Shown: piece by piece, positions 34,059-43,306 of the stretch
How positions within the stretch are numbered: position 1 is the first letter of the stretch
How the letters are laid out: every line of letters begins with the position of its first letter
NCBI RefSeq assembly: GCF_900114235.1
Contig: NZ_FOSJ01000012.1
Coordinates: 1-58,519, forward strand
Origin: Marinilactibacillus piezotolerans
Lineage (GTDB): Bacteria > Bacillota > Bacilli > Lactobacillales > Carnobacteriaceae_A
DNA: 58,519 nt
Reading direction: 5' to 3'
Program-made: the position numbers and the translations under genes
Notes under the pieces: model-generated
Database searches by the model: none
The model's input: only the letters and a program-made list of their open reading frames with translations
Told to the model about the DNA's origin: nothing

Positions 34059-34215
34059 TTGATCTGCCTCCTAGTACTACCTTTCGACATGTGTAACAAG
34101 GATTAACATTACCAATATTTCAACTTAAAAAAATTCATCCAGTTATAACAGAATCGTTAAAAGAGTGGTAAACTATACCTATTCATATCAACCAAAATGA
34201 AAGAAGGAAGAAGAA

Positions 34216-35256
34216 ATGACTCAAGTTAGATTAACTACACTCACTACTAAAGGCGGTTGCGGCTGTAAGATTGGTCCAAGTGATTTACGTGACGTGCTTC
34301 ATCAACTTCCGGTACAAAACAGCAACCCCAATCTTCTTGTCGGTTTAGATACAGGAGATGATGCGGGTGTCTATAAATTGACCGATGATCTAGCTATTGT
34401 GCAGACTGTCGATTTCTTTACACCCATTGTGGATGATCCATATGATTTCGGTCAGGTTGCAGCAGCAAATGCTTTGAGTGATGTCTATGCAATGGGCGGA
34501 AAACCAATCACTGCACTGAATATTGTAGCTTTTCCCATTCATACATTGGATAAAGCGATTCTTACGGATATCTTACGCGGTGCAAGTGATAAATTAAAAG
34601 AAGCAGATTGCGCTCTAGTTGGTGGTCACTCAATTGATGACCAGGAACCGAAGTTTGGTCTTGCGGTCACGGGTACAATCCACCCTAATCACATACACAC
34701 AAATGCCGGAGCTAAAAAAGGCGATAAATTGATCTTAACAAAACCAATCGGCGTTGGAATTTCGACTACAGCGATTAAAAGGGAATTATTAACATCAGAA
34801 GAAACAAAGCGTGTAACTCAAGTAATGACCACACTTAATAAATCAGCGGCTGAAGTTATGAACCAATATAATGTCCACGCATGTACTGACATCACGGGCT
34901 TTGGTTTATTAGGGCATCTTACTGAAATGGCTACCGAAAGTCATCAAGCCATTACCATCAAAAAAGACGACGTGCCAGTGTTAGCCCGTGTTCGTGAGTT
35001 AGCGGAACAAGGTGTCATTCCTGGTGGTTCACGTAATAATTTAAAACATGTACAAAACGTTGTTCATTTTGAGGATCATCACGATGAGATCGACCAGCTT
35101 ATTTTAGCTGATGCCGTTACCTCCGGAGGACTACTGATGGCAGTAAGTGAATCAGATGCGCCATCCTTACTCGAAGCACTTCAGCTCATAGGAATAGATG
35201 CTAAATTGATTGGTGAAGTCTCCAATGGTGATGCTGGTCATATTTATGTTAAGTAA
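34216..35256 (+). CDS. selD: Selenide, water dikinase
   Basis: The protein has 346 aa. The N-terminal glycine/cysteine loop GGCGCKIGP carries the catalytic Cys15 and Lys18 (equivalent to Cys17/Lys20 of E. coli SelD); Cys rather than Sec is present, so no recoding is needed. The PurM-like fold is complete (VQTVDFFTPIVDDPYDFGQVAAANALSDVYAMGG, then GGHSIDD). It makes selenophosphate from selenide and ATP. It is followed 15 bases later by the tRNA selenouridine synthase, the likely user. The start follows GAAGGAAG. Confidence 0.95.
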   Translation: MTQVRLTTLTTKGGCGCKIGPSDLRDVLHQLPVQNSNPNLLVGLDTGDDAGVYKLTDDLAIVQTVDFFTPIVDDPYDFGQVAAANALSDVYAMGGKPITALNIVAFPIHTLDKAILTDILRGASDKLKEADCALVGGHSIDDQEPKFGLAVTGTIHPNHIHTNAGAKKGDKLILTKPIGVGISTTAIKRELLTSEETKRVTQVMTTLNKSAAEVMNQYNVHACTDITGFGLLGHLTEMATESHQAITIKKDDVPVLARVRELAEQGVIPGGSRNNLKHVQNVVHFEDHHDEIDQLILADAVTSGGLLMAVSESDAPSLLEALQLIGIDAKLIGEVSNGDAGHIYVK

Positions 35257-35271
35257 GGAAGGATTCGTTTT

Positions 35272-36300
35272 ATGCTAACTAATATTACACCGCAAGAGCT
35301 TTTTCAATCAAAAGAACAAGGGAAGACCATAGTGGTCGATGTTCGTGCACCAAAAGAATTTGAAGAAGCAACCATTCCGGGTGCAATCAATATTCCTCTC
35401 TTCACTGATGATGAGCGGGCACAGGTTGGCACACTCTATAAGCAGCAGGGACAGGAAGCGGCAAAAGACCTTGGTTTAGAGATCTTTTCAAAAAAATTAC
35501 CTGCCTTTATTCAGGAATTCAAGCAACTAAAGGTCCCTGTTACCGTTTTTTGCTGGCGCGGAGGTATGCGCAGCAAAACTGCTGCAACAGTCCTGGATTT
35601 AATGGGGGTTCCTGTTAATCGTTTAACTGGCGGGATCAAAGCTTATCGTCAATGGATGCAAGAACAACTTGATACCCTGTCTATTCCATCATTATATGTC
35701 TTGAATGGTCACACCGGAAACGGGAAAACTCTCGTTCTTCACCAGCTTAAAGAAGAAGGTTATCCTGTTATCGACTTAGAAGGTATGGCTAATCATCGCG
35801 GCTCGATATTCGGTCATATTGGATTAAAACCAAATAATCAGAGAATGTTTGATCTGTTATTGGGCGAAGCTTTATTACGCTATCAAAACGAACCGTTCAT
35901 ACTGATTGAAGGAGAAAGCAATCGAATAGGCAAAGTCATCATACCAGAGCGCTTTTATCAACTTAAAGAAAAAAGCCCTCAGCTGTTTATTCATCTCCCA
36001 ATAGAGGAACGCGTAAAAAATATTCTAGCGGATTATTCACCTCATGACTATCACGATGAGTTTGTTGAATCTTTTAAGAGAATCAAACGTCGCATACATA
36101 CACCTGTAGCAAATGCGACTGATAAATTACTTGAACAGAAAGATTATCCACTCGTAGTAGAGAACCTTTTGACGCATTATTATGATCCTCGGTACACGCA
36201 CTCATCTGCATGTTCCGAAGATTTAAGTACATTGATCGAAGTAACATCTGTAGAAGATGCGCGGGAGAAAATAAAGCAGTTACTTCCGTTAAAACATTAG
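35272..36300 (+). CDS. mnmH: tRNA 2-selenouridine synthase
   Basis: The protein has 342 aa. The N-terminal rhodanese domain has the active-site Cys94 in FCWRGGMRSKT, and the C-terminal P-loop domain starts at NGHTGNGKT (about residues 144-152). SelU/MnmH geranylates the 2-thiouridine at the tRNA wobble position and replaces sulfur by selenium using selenophosphate. It is directly coupled to selD. With no selA, selB or selC in view, this pair points to selenium use for tRNA only, as far as this window shows. Confidence 0.94.
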   Translation: MLTNITPQELFQSKEQGKTIVVDVRAPKEFEEATIPGAINIPLFTDDERAQVGTLYKQQGQEAAKDLGLEIFSKKLPAFIQEFKQLKVPVTVFCWRGGMRSKTAATVLDLMGVPVNRLTGGIKAYRQWMQEQLDTLSIPSLYVLNGHTGNGKTLVLHQLKEEGYPVIDLEGMANHRGSIFGHIGLKPNNQRMFDLLLGEALLRYQNEPFILIEGESNRIGKVIIPERFYQLKEKSPQLFIHLPIEERVKNILADYSPHDYHDEFVESFKRIKRRIHTPVANATDKLLEQKDYPLVVENLLTHYYDPRYTHSSACSEDLSTLIEVTSVEDAREKIKQLLPLKH

Positions 36301-36370
36301 CTTTATCATAATCATTTAAATATGTAAATATTCGTCTGAGAATTGAGACTGATCTAATAGATTTAATAAA

Positions 36371-36420
36371 AAGCTATACCTGAATCAGAAGCCTATCTTT
36401 CTTCTGTTTAGGTATAGCTT
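36371..36420 (+). terminator. Terminator after selD-mnmH
   Basis: Long hairpin with arms 36371-36391 and 36401-36420 with small mismatches, followed by AGTTTT. It may work for both strands. Confidence 0.7.
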
Positions 36421-36504
36421 AGTTTTGATTTTATATGACTTTTAATTCAGGGGAGAAAAACAAGTCAGTTATTTATTAACCTTTATTCGTTTTATATACT
36501 TAGC

Positions 36505-38436
36505 TTATTCATTTGTCGTTGTTTCAGACTCATCCTCTTCTGGTGGTGTTACGCCTTCAGGTGGGGTCATTCCTCCTGAAGGTCTTTCTCCACCATTACC
36601 ACCACCGGGCATTTGACCTCCACCCATACCAGTAGCTTCTTGTTCAGTCGTTGCTTCAAGTTCAGCTAACACTGTTCCACTATAATAATCTGCTGTGTCG
36701 TATATTCCATTATTTGCTTCACCAGTCAATCCATCAATCATTGAAATTGTATATGTTTCACCTTCCACTAGGTCAGCAGATGAATATACTAGAGACTGAC
36801 TATCTTCTTGAAGTTCAAAAGTGAAAATTACTTCGTTATTTGAATTTGCTATTTGAATCACGTCTCCTTGTGTTAGTGATAAATCCGTTGTGAATAAGCT
36901 TGGTTGTTCAGATGTAGCTGAAGTTGCCATTGCCATCTGTGAGCTGCCATTTACGATCAATGTGCCGCCGGAAACATCAAAGCTGCTATCATAATCCAGT
37001 CCTCCATTTCCTCCGCCTACTGGTCCATTAACAACCACTAAACCATTCGTCATTTCTATGCTTCCATTACTGTCAATGCCATCGCCCTCAGCGTTGACGA
37101 TCACTTCTCCACCATTTATGTTTATAGTTGCCGTTCCAGACTCACTAGCTGCATTTAACCCATCATCAGAAGTATTAACTTCAATCGATCCATCATTAAC
37201 AGTTAAAGCAGCACTTTCAAGTCCTTCATAGCTTGTTTGGACTAAAATATTTCCATCTTCGATTGTTAATGCGGTATTTGCATGAACAGCATCATCTCCG
37301 GTAGAAATATCATAATTTCCTCCGTTAACTGAAATTGTCCCATCAGAATGAATGGCGTCATCTTGACTATCAATGACAAACTCTCCACCATTCAAAACCA
37401 TTGTCCCCGTTGCTTTGATTCCTTTTGCACTTGTCGATTCTTCTGTGTCTTCTTCTACATCAGTAGCATTTTCATCTTGTGACCAGCTGCCCCAGTCATT
37501 CACTGCAGTTTGCGTCTCAGCATTTGCACTGCTACCATTTGTTGTAATATTGAATTCTCCTCCGTTGATTTCCAGATCGGTCTCTGCCTGGATACCATCT
37601 CCTGAAGCATTCAAATTAAATGTTCCATCTTCAATAAGAATATATCCTTGACCTTCGTCTGTGTCGTTTGTAGACTGAATGGCATCTTTTTCTACTGTAA
37701 TATCAAATGTTCCCCCGTGAATAACGATCGAGTCACGTCCTTTGATTCCATCTTGAACTGAATCAATCGTGTAGTCCCCGTTTGTAATCGTTACATCATC
37801 TTTACCTTTTATGGCATTTTTATAGTTCGCTGTAATGGTCAGACTACCAGAGCCGTTCAATAATAAGTCATCATCACTGAATAAAACTGCATCTGGTTCA
37901 TCTCCTTCTTCATTTTCAAATGTATACTCTGTTCCGTCTTCTAAAGTATTTTCCACTCCAGCTGCCAGCGTAATGATCGTCTTATCAGCATTGACGCCGT
38001 AGATGGCCGCTCCTGTTTCATTGGTTATTGAAACTCCATTTAAAACAATGTGTACTTCTGCTTCATCTGCTGCTTCAATTCTGATTTGCCCGTTAGTTAG
38101 AGTTCCTTCTAGGACATACGTACCTGCTTCGGTAATCGTTACAATATCTTTACTGACTGCTGCTCCAGAGCCCTCGACTGAGGAAGTACTATCCTTTAAC
38201 GTGATGACCGTACTTGTTGCCAGGTCCCATTCTTCATCTTCAGCTGAAACCTCCGTAGAATCCAATCCTAATGTGTCAACCGATACTTCTTCTGTAGTTC
38301 CTTCATTTGTTGTATTTGAATCAGTGTCAGTATTCGAACTAGCTGTTGTTTCTGTACAAGCAGCTAGAAAAAGTAAAGCACTAGCTAACACTGTATATAG
38401 CCTTTTTTTAGAATAAAATTTAAAGAATTTTTCCAT
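36505..38436 (-). CDS. Carbohydrate-binding-domain lipoprotein (DUF4353 type)
   Basis: The protein has 643 aa. A lipoprotein signal (FLAAC at about residues 23-27) is followed by a Thr/Ser/Asp/Glu-rich linker, then a long beta-helical region of about 20-residue repeats (DGTFNLNASGDGIQAETDLE and variants, about 70-480). A C-terminal beta domain and a Gly/Pro/Glu-rich tail (GGGQMPGGGNGGERPSGG) end the protein. Such DUF4353 proteins are surface-anchored and assumed to bind glycans. It is the last gene of an operon with DUF4956 and polyphosphate polymerase genes, a grouping also seen with CotH-type proteins. The actual ligand is unknown. Confidence 0.85.
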   Translation of the reverse strand: MEKFFKFYSKKRLYTVLASALLFLAACTETTASSNTDTDSNTTNEGTTEEVSVDTLGLDSTEVSAEDEEWDLATSTVITLKDSTSSVEGSGAAVSKDIVTITEAGTYVLEGTLTNGQIRIEAADEAEVHIVLNGVSITNETGAAIYGVNADKTIITLAAGVENTLEDGTEYTFENEEGDEPDAVLFSDDDLLLNGSGSLTITANYKNAIKGKDDVTITNGDYTIDSVQDGIKGRDSIVIHGGTFDITVEKDAIQSTNDTDEGQGYILIEDGTFNLNASGDGIQAETDLEINGGEFNITTNGSSANAETQTAVNDWGSWSQDENATDVEEDTEESTSAKGIKATGTMVLNGGEFVIDSQDDAIHSDGTISVNGGNYDISTGDDAVHANTALTIEDGNILVQTSYEGLESAALTVNDGSIEVNTSDDGLNAASESGTATININGGEVIVNAEGDGIDSNGSIEMTNGLVVVNGPVGGGNGGLDYDSSFDVSGGTLIVNGSSQMAMATSATSEQPSLFTTDLSLTQGDVIQIANSNNEVIFTFELQEDSQSLVYSSADLVEGETYTISMIDGLTGEANNGIYDTADYYSGTVLAELEATTEQEATGMGGGQMPGGGNGGERPSGGMTPPEGVTPPEEDESETTTNE

Positions 38437-38459
38437 TTTCCCCGCTCCTCATATTTTTA

Positions 38460-39134
38460 TTATGCATTCAGCTCTCCGTTATAGCTGACTAATGATGCAT
38501 TTAGTACTCCTTCAGTAGCAAACAGTTCACTCATGAAGGCTGTATCGTTTTCTTTGATTTTAACTTCATAAATCAGTTCTGGCTGTCCATTGACTAATGT
38601 TTTCGATTTCAGTTTCAAGCGATTGATCTGTTTTCTTAAGACTTCATTTGCTGCTACTTCCGCTGTTTCATTTTTCAGATCCAGCATTAAAATATAAGAT
38701 AGTTCTTTTTCTTTGTGTAAAGTAAAGACAAAAAGTACCGCTGCAATAAAGAATGAGCCTCCGTATGCAAGCACATAATACCCTGCCCCCAAAATAATAC
38801 CTACGCCTATAGACCAGAACAGGAAGACTAGATCGAGGGGATCTTTTATAGCCGTTCTAAATCGAACGATCGATAATGCCCCAACCATTCCCAGAGATAA
38901 TACAACGTTTGTAGTTACTGCCAGGATGACGAATGTTGTTAGCAGGCAGAGCATGACCAGCGAAGTATTGAAAGGGGTTGAGTACATAACCCCTTTAAAT
39001 GTCTTTTTATAAATATAATAGATACATAGCCCAATTATTAAAGAGGAGATAAGAGCAAAAATGGCATTGAGAGCTGAAAATTCGCTCATTTCTTCTAAAA
39101 AGCTGTTTTTGATAATTTCTGTGTAAGATAACAT
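38460..39134 (-). CDS. DUF4956 membrane protein
   Basis: The protein has 224 aa with about four membrane segments between residues 20 and 140, including the family-typical SLGMVGALSIVRFRTAIKDP loop. A cytoplasmic alpha/beta domain (about 145-224) follows. The function is not established; the gene is regularly found beside VTC-type polyphosphate polymerases, as here, where it starts 31 bases after the polymerase gene. A role in handling or sensing the polyphosphate product is plausible but inferred. Confidence 0.9.
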   Translation of the reverse strand: MLSYTEIIKNSFLEEMSEFSALNAIFALISSLIIGLCIYYIYKKTFKGVMYSTPFNTSLVMLCLLTTFVILAVTTNVVLSLGMVGALSIVRFRTAIKDPLDLVFLFWSIGVGIILGAGYYVLAYGGSFFIAAVLFVFTLHKEKELSYILMLDLKNETAEVAANEVLRKQINRLKLKSKTLVNGQPELIYEVKIKENDTAFMSELFATEGVLNASLVSYNGELNA

Positions 39135-39165
39135 TTTTCATTTCTCCTTTGATATATTTATTAAT

Positions 39166-39849
39166 TTAAGTTGTCAGCATTCTTGAAATCATGTATTTCG
39201 AATGACCACATGAAGTCGTTTCAGCTATCTGTACCAGTTCTCTGATCCATCCTGGTAGATAAGTATCGTATTTGACTTCCAGTACACATGCTACGTCTGA
39301 TTCTCTATGCATAACTGCTTCAGGTTTCAGAAAATCATGTACTCGATTAGAAGCTTTCATATTGTAGTCAAGTGTTACACGGGTGTTGCCCATTTTGTAA
39401 GCAAAGGCTTCGCGATCATATGCAACGATTACTTTAGGCTTCAACAGCTTTGTTCTAGCATTTACATAAAAGTCCTGCTTCAGTGGATCTTGTGAATCTT
39501 TTAAAAAGAAGATATCTCCTTTTATCATTTTTTCTGCTTCGTCTTTTGTCAGCATCGTGCTGAGTTTATAACCTGCATTGTATTCTTTTACTTTCTTTTC
39601 TAATCGAATAAAATTTAAGTTCTGGTTATAATACCTGATTCGAAATTTCTCTCTTACAGCATTCCCGTCTTGATTATCGTAGTATGCTTCATCTTCAATG
39701 TTGTCAAAGTACAAACTTGAGATATGATAATGCGTTCCTATCACATGTTCATCATGAGGAAGGAGTTTCCTCAATCTTTTCATTAAGATTTGCTTGGATA
39801 ATTCGGATATTTCATGTTTGTATTCATGCCTGTAAAATTTTTCTTCCAT
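39166..39849 (-). CDS. VTC-domain polyphosphate polymerase
   Basis: The protein has 227 aa and fits the triphosphate tunnel (VTC4-like) fold. Charged strand motifs line the tunnel: HEYKHEI, REKFRIRYY, FIRLEKKVK, VIVAYDREAF, TRVTLDY and VLEVKYD. In yeast the VTC domain makes polyphosphate from ATP. Bacterial homologues are free-standing as here; no SPX domain is present. The start follows AGGAGGAAAAC. It is the first gene of the polymerase-DUF4956-lipoprotein operon. Confidence 0.88.
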   Translation of the reverse strand: MEEKFYRHEYKHEISELSKQILMKRLRKLLPHDEHVIGTHYHISSLYFDNIEDEAYYDNQDGNAVREKFRIRYYNQNLNFIRLEKKVKEYNAGYKLSTMLTKDEAEKMIKGDIFFLKDSQDPLKQDFYVNARTKLLKPKVIVAYDREAFAYKMGNTRVTLDYNMKASNRVHDFLKPEAVMHRESDVACVLEVKYDTYLPGWIRELVQIAETTSCGHSKYMISRMLTT

Positions 39850-39977
39850 ATCGTTTTCCTCCTTCTTTTCTTGTCCATGTGTTTATAATACGTGATTGCT
39901 ATTTTTCATTCTCCGTAAATTTGATAGAAAATTGCGGTAAAAATACCGCAATTAAAAAATGATTTAGTAAACAAAAA

Positions 39978-40016
39978 AGTATCGAGTAATTCACCTTTTG
40001 TGAACTGCTCGATACT
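39978..40016 (-). terminator. Terminator after the two-component operon
   Basis: Seventeen-base arms with two mismatches (39978-39994 and 40000-40016), followed by TTTTTT on the minus strand. Confidence 0.85.
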
Positions 40017-40050
40017 GATATAAGCTGCTTGAAACATTTAATTTATGTGG

Positions 40051-41445
40051 TTAACTAAGTTTATTTAGAAAAACTGTAAAAGTTGTCCCTGTTGAATTAG
40101 AAGATACTTCAATACGACCACCATATGAAGCAATGATGGCTTTTACGATTGAAAGACCAATACCATGTACGCCTTTTTTTCCAAAATAGAACCGATCAAA
40201 TATATGAGGTAAATCTTTTTCACTGATTGCTTCTCCATCATTATAGACACTTAAAATAATTCTTTCACCTTGTTCTTTGCAAGTTATACGAATGGAATTT
40301 TCCGCATATCTTAAGGCATTAGAAAGTAAATTCTGAAAAGTTCGTTCTAACTCTCTTTCATCGTACTTATAAAGAACAGGACTTTCTGAAAAGTCATAAC
40401 TCACCTGTATATTTTTTTCTTCAAACAGTCGCTTATAACGTTCAGCTGTATAGGATAATGTTTCTCTTAAGTCATTGATACTAGTCAATCTATCCGGTGA
40501 TTTGGATTCCAGCCTTGAGAGAAATAAAATATCTTCTACCAAATCTGTTAATTTATCTGTTTCTTTTTTAATTGTTTCTGCTCCATTTTTGTCTTCAACT
40601 ATACCGTATTGGATACCTTCTGCTGTATTTTTGATGATCTGCAATGGGGTTCTTAATTCATGAGAAGCATTCTGGAAAAATGCCCGCTGCTCTGCATCAT
40701 ATTGTCTTAATTTAGTCGTTGTCTCATTCATGGCAAGTTTTAGTTCATGTGATTCTTGATCAGAAAATTCATCATTGATTGTATCATAATTTCCTTCGCC
40801 TATTCGTTTAGCGAATACTGCTAAACTTCTCATCGGATTCGATATGCGCAGAGAAATAAAATACGTTACGACCAAGGCTAATACAAGAGTTGTTAGCATG
40901 ACAAAAAACAAGATAAGATTTAAGTAATTTTCAAGATTGTACAGATCAGTCATATTAATAAAGTAAACCGCCGTTTGTCCAGATTCACTTTCGTCTGCTG
41001 TCATTGTGTAATAATAGAGGTTATCATTCCAGTTTAACCTGGCATTCTCCACTTCCTCTAAGGGAACCTCAAGATTCTGTAAACCTTCCACAAAATTCCT
41101 GGAGTCAGTATCTTGTTGTATATTGACTGGGAAATCTGCAGAAAAAATGATTTGATAATCCTCAGTGATAAAAGCTCTATTTACTGATACAGCAAAGGCA
41201 GGATTATTATCTCTTATGATTTCATCATCGTTAATTCCGAGAGAATCTGTCTCCTCTCTTCTAGGTCCCATACTAATATTCTGACTGGACAAAGACAGTA
41301 GATCAGTAGCAGTTGTTTCAATATACTGTGTAAATAATAAATTAAAGATTAAAATTACAATAGCAAACGTTACAATCATTAAACTTGTTACCATACTCAT
41401 TAGCTTGAACTGGATACTTTTTTTACCCGGCTTGGACTTTCTCAT
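40051..41445 (-). CDS. Sensor histidine kinase (EnvZ/HPK type)
   Basis: The protein has 464 aa: TM1 (about residues 14-36), an extracellular sensor loop (about 37-155), TM2 (about 160-182), HAMP, a HisKA domain with the phosphorylated His in NASHELRTPLQ, and HATPase_c with NLLSNALRYAEN and HGIGLSIVKAI. The start ATG at 41445 overlaps the regulator's stop by 4 bases (ATGA) and has GAAGGAGA upstream; an in-frame start 12 codons earlier is rejected. The signal is unknown. The neighbouring polyphosphate operon is a possible target, by proximity only. Confidence 0.92.
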   Translation of the reverse strand: MRKSKPGKKSIQFKLMSMVTSLMIVTFAIVILIFNLLFTQYIETTATDLLSLSSQNISMGPRREETDSLGINDDEIIRDNNPAFAVSVNRAFITEDYQIIFSADFPVNIQQDTDSRNFVEGLQNLEVPLEEVENARLNWNDNLYYYTMTADESESGQTAVYFINMTDLYNLENYLNLILFFVMLTTLVLALVVTYFISLRISNPMRSLAVFAKRIGEGNYDTINDEFSDQESHELKLAMNETTTKLRQYDAEQRAFFQNASHELRTPLQIIKNTAEGIQYGIVEDKNGAETIKKETDKLTDLVEDILFLSRLESKSPDRLTSINDLRETLSYTAERYKRLFEEKNIQVSYDFSESPVLYKYDERELERTFQNLLSNALRYAENSIRITCKEQGERIILSVYNDGEAISEKDLPHIFDRFYFGKKGVHGIGLSIVKAIIASYGGRIEVSSNSTGTTFTVFLNKLS

Positions 41446-42137
41446 TTTCCTATCTCCTTCAGATTGAACCCATAGCCCCATACTGTCTCGATTTTAAATG
41501 AGGCGCCTTCCAGTTTCTTTCTTAGCCGTCTAATCGTATCATCACAAGCTCTTGTTTCAATATCCTTTCCGTATCCCCATATTGAATCCAGCAATTCTTC
41601 TCTTGAGACTGCTCGATCTTTGTTTTTCATCAAATACAAAAACACATTATACTCATTAGGGGTCAATTCTATGATTTCTTTGCCTACTGTAACTTTCATT
41701 GTTTTATAATCTAATGTTACATTCCCCAATACATAGGGTTCTTCATTTGTTTTGTTCTGTATTTGCTGATCCATTTTCACTCTTCTCAGCATTGCTTTGA
41801 CTCTCATATTGAGTGCAATTGCACTAAATGGTTTAGTAAAGTAATCATCGCTCCCCAGATTGATACCAGTCGCATAATCCAGATCACTATCTTTTGCTGT
41901 TAATAAGATGATTGGTACCGCACTGATTTCTCGGATACTTCGAGTAATATCAAATCCACTAGATCCCGGCATCATCACATCTAATATAACCAGATCTGAT
42001 TCTTCTCTCAAGAACGCTTCGAATAGTAGATCGCCATTTTCAAAATCTTCTACTTCGTAACCTTCACTCTCTAAAAAAGCTTTTACCGTTTTTCTGATGG
42101 TTGCTTCATCTTCAGCAATGTATATCTTTTCAGCCAC
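41442..42137 (-). CDS. OmpR/PhoB-family response regulator
   Basis: The protein has 231 aa. The receiver domain has an acidic pair (AEDE), phospho-acceptor Asp53 (VILDVMMPG) and a Lys in YFTKPF. The C-terminal winged helix has TPNEYNVFLYLMKNKDRAVSREELLDSIWGY. The start is taken as GTG 42137 behind AGGGGGAAATAAA; the open frame extends 23 codons further upstream without a receiver match. It is the first gene of the two-component operon. Confidence 0.93.
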   Translation of the reverse strand: MAEKIYIAEDEATIRKTVKAFLESEGYEVEDFENGDLLFEAFLREESDLVILDVMMPGSSGFDITRSIREISAVPIILLTAKDSDLDYATGINLGSDDYFTKPFSAIALNMRVKAMLRRVKMDQQIQNKTNEEPYVLGNVTLDYKTMKVTVGKEIIELTPNEYNVFLYLMKNKDRAVSREELLDSIWGYGKDIETRACDDTIRRLRKKLEGASFKIETVWGYGFNLKEIGK

Positions 42138-42237
42138 TTTATTTCCCCCTATTCTAGTTATAGTATACAAGAGATTCTGAATAAAATTTACGTTAAAGTG
42201 TGGCAATCTTGTTAGAATCCTGTGGACATACAGTAAA

Positions 42238-42284
42238 AAGTACTTTTATTAAACAATCTATAACCTTGTTTAATAAAAGTACTT
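42238..42284 (-). terminator. Terminator after fabK
   Basis: Perfect 19-bp arms (42238-42256 and 42266-42284); on the minus strand TTTTTAC follows. Confidence 0.85.
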
Positions 42285-42330
42285 GTCTAATTACTATTTA
42301 TCTCGTCAATTTCTTTTGAAAATCAATTAA

Positions 42331-43263
42331 TTAATAAGAGACTTTTAAGTTAGATACGAGTTCTTCAGCTGATCTGAACAATGACTCAATGATTTCTTTT
42401 GCTGGACGGATATCTTTCATCATTCCTGTAATTTGTCCTGCCATTACTGATCCGTTTTCTACGTCACCTTCGTAAACTGCTTTGCTCAATGAACCTAAGG
42501 CAATAGCTTCTATTTCTTCTCGCGGAGCATTACGTTCTTCTAATTCTATAAATTTAGTCAGCATTTTATTTTTGATTGAACGAACGGGTGCTCCACTTCT
42601 ACGTCCTGTCACCACTGTTGCAGTATCATTTGCATCCAATACCGCTTGCTTGAATTCGGGGGGAACTGGACATTCTTCCGCTGTCAAGAACAGTGTTCCA
42701 ACTTGAACACCTTGTGCACCTAGTGCATACATCGCTGCTATACTGCGTCCATCGCCGACTCCTCCAGCACCGATCACTGGAATATTGACTGCTGAAACAA
42801 CTTGTGGAACTAAACACATGGTAGTGGTTTCTCCAACATGACCACCAGCTTCTGTTCCTTCAGCAACGACTGCATCCGCACCAAGTTCTTCCATTTTTTT
42901 CGCTAATTTAACAGATGGTATGACAGGGATCACTTTTACACCATTTTCTTTAAAAGCAGGCATAAACCGTTTCGGCGTTCCCGCACCTGTTGTAACAATG
43001 CGTACACCTTCTTCGATCAATACATCCACTAATTCTCCACAGTTCTCCATCATTAACATTAAGTTAACTGCAAATGGTTTTTCTGTCATTGATTTACATT
43101 TTCTGATTTCTTCGCGTAATTGCTCTGACGTCATACCACCAGAAGCAATAATTCCTAAGCCTCCAGCATTTGATACAGCAGCTGCTAAATCAGCAGTTGC
43201 AATGCGTGCCATTGCACCTTGAAATATCGGATACTCTATTCCTAACAATTTACAGATACTCAT
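42331..43263 (-). CDS. fabK: Enoyl-ACP reductase II (FabK-like, FMN enzyme)
   Basis: The protein has 310 aa in the nitronate monooxygenase/FabK TIM-barrel family. The sequence follows FabK closely: YPIFQGAMARIATADLAAAVSNAGGLGIIASGG, GADAVVAEGTEAGGHVGE, and GAQGVQVGTLFLTAEE. FabK reduces enoyl-ACP in fatty acid synthesis. Here it stands alone, outside a fab cluster, next to a CoA-transferase and a carboxylate transporter. A nitronate monooxygenase or other enoyl reductase role cannot be excluded. It is probably its own unit or the end of the CoA-transferase operon (44-base gap from the transporter). Confidence 0.82.
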   Translation of the reverse strand: MSICKLLGIEYPIFQGAMARIATADLAAAVSNAGGLGIIASGGMTSEQLREEIRKCKSMTEKPFAVNLMLMMENCGELVDVLIEEGVRIVTTGAGTPKRFMPAFKENGVKVIPVIPSVKLAKKMEELGADAVVAEGTEAGGHVGETTTMCLVPQVVSAVNIPVIGAGGVGDGRSIAAMYALGAQGVQVGTLFLTAEECPVPPEFKQAVLDANDTATVVTGRRSGAPVRSIKNKMLTKFIELEERNAPREEIEAIALGSLSKAVYEGDVENGSVMAGQITGMMKDIRPAKEIIESLFRSAEELVSNLKVSY

Positions 43264-43306
43264 ATTCCATTCTCTCCTTAGATATTATTGATTTTCTAAA
43301 ACTTGT

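Noticed and set aside
34216-34290. Selenocysteine codon in selD
   Set aside because: The catalytic position is encoded as Cys and no TGA or following SECIS-like hairpin is needed.
36900-38100. Repeat region resembling tandem DNA repeats or CRISPR
   Set aside because: The periodicity is at protein level (beta-helix repeats of the lipoprotein); the nucleotide sequences are diverged and no identical repeats with unique spacers occur.
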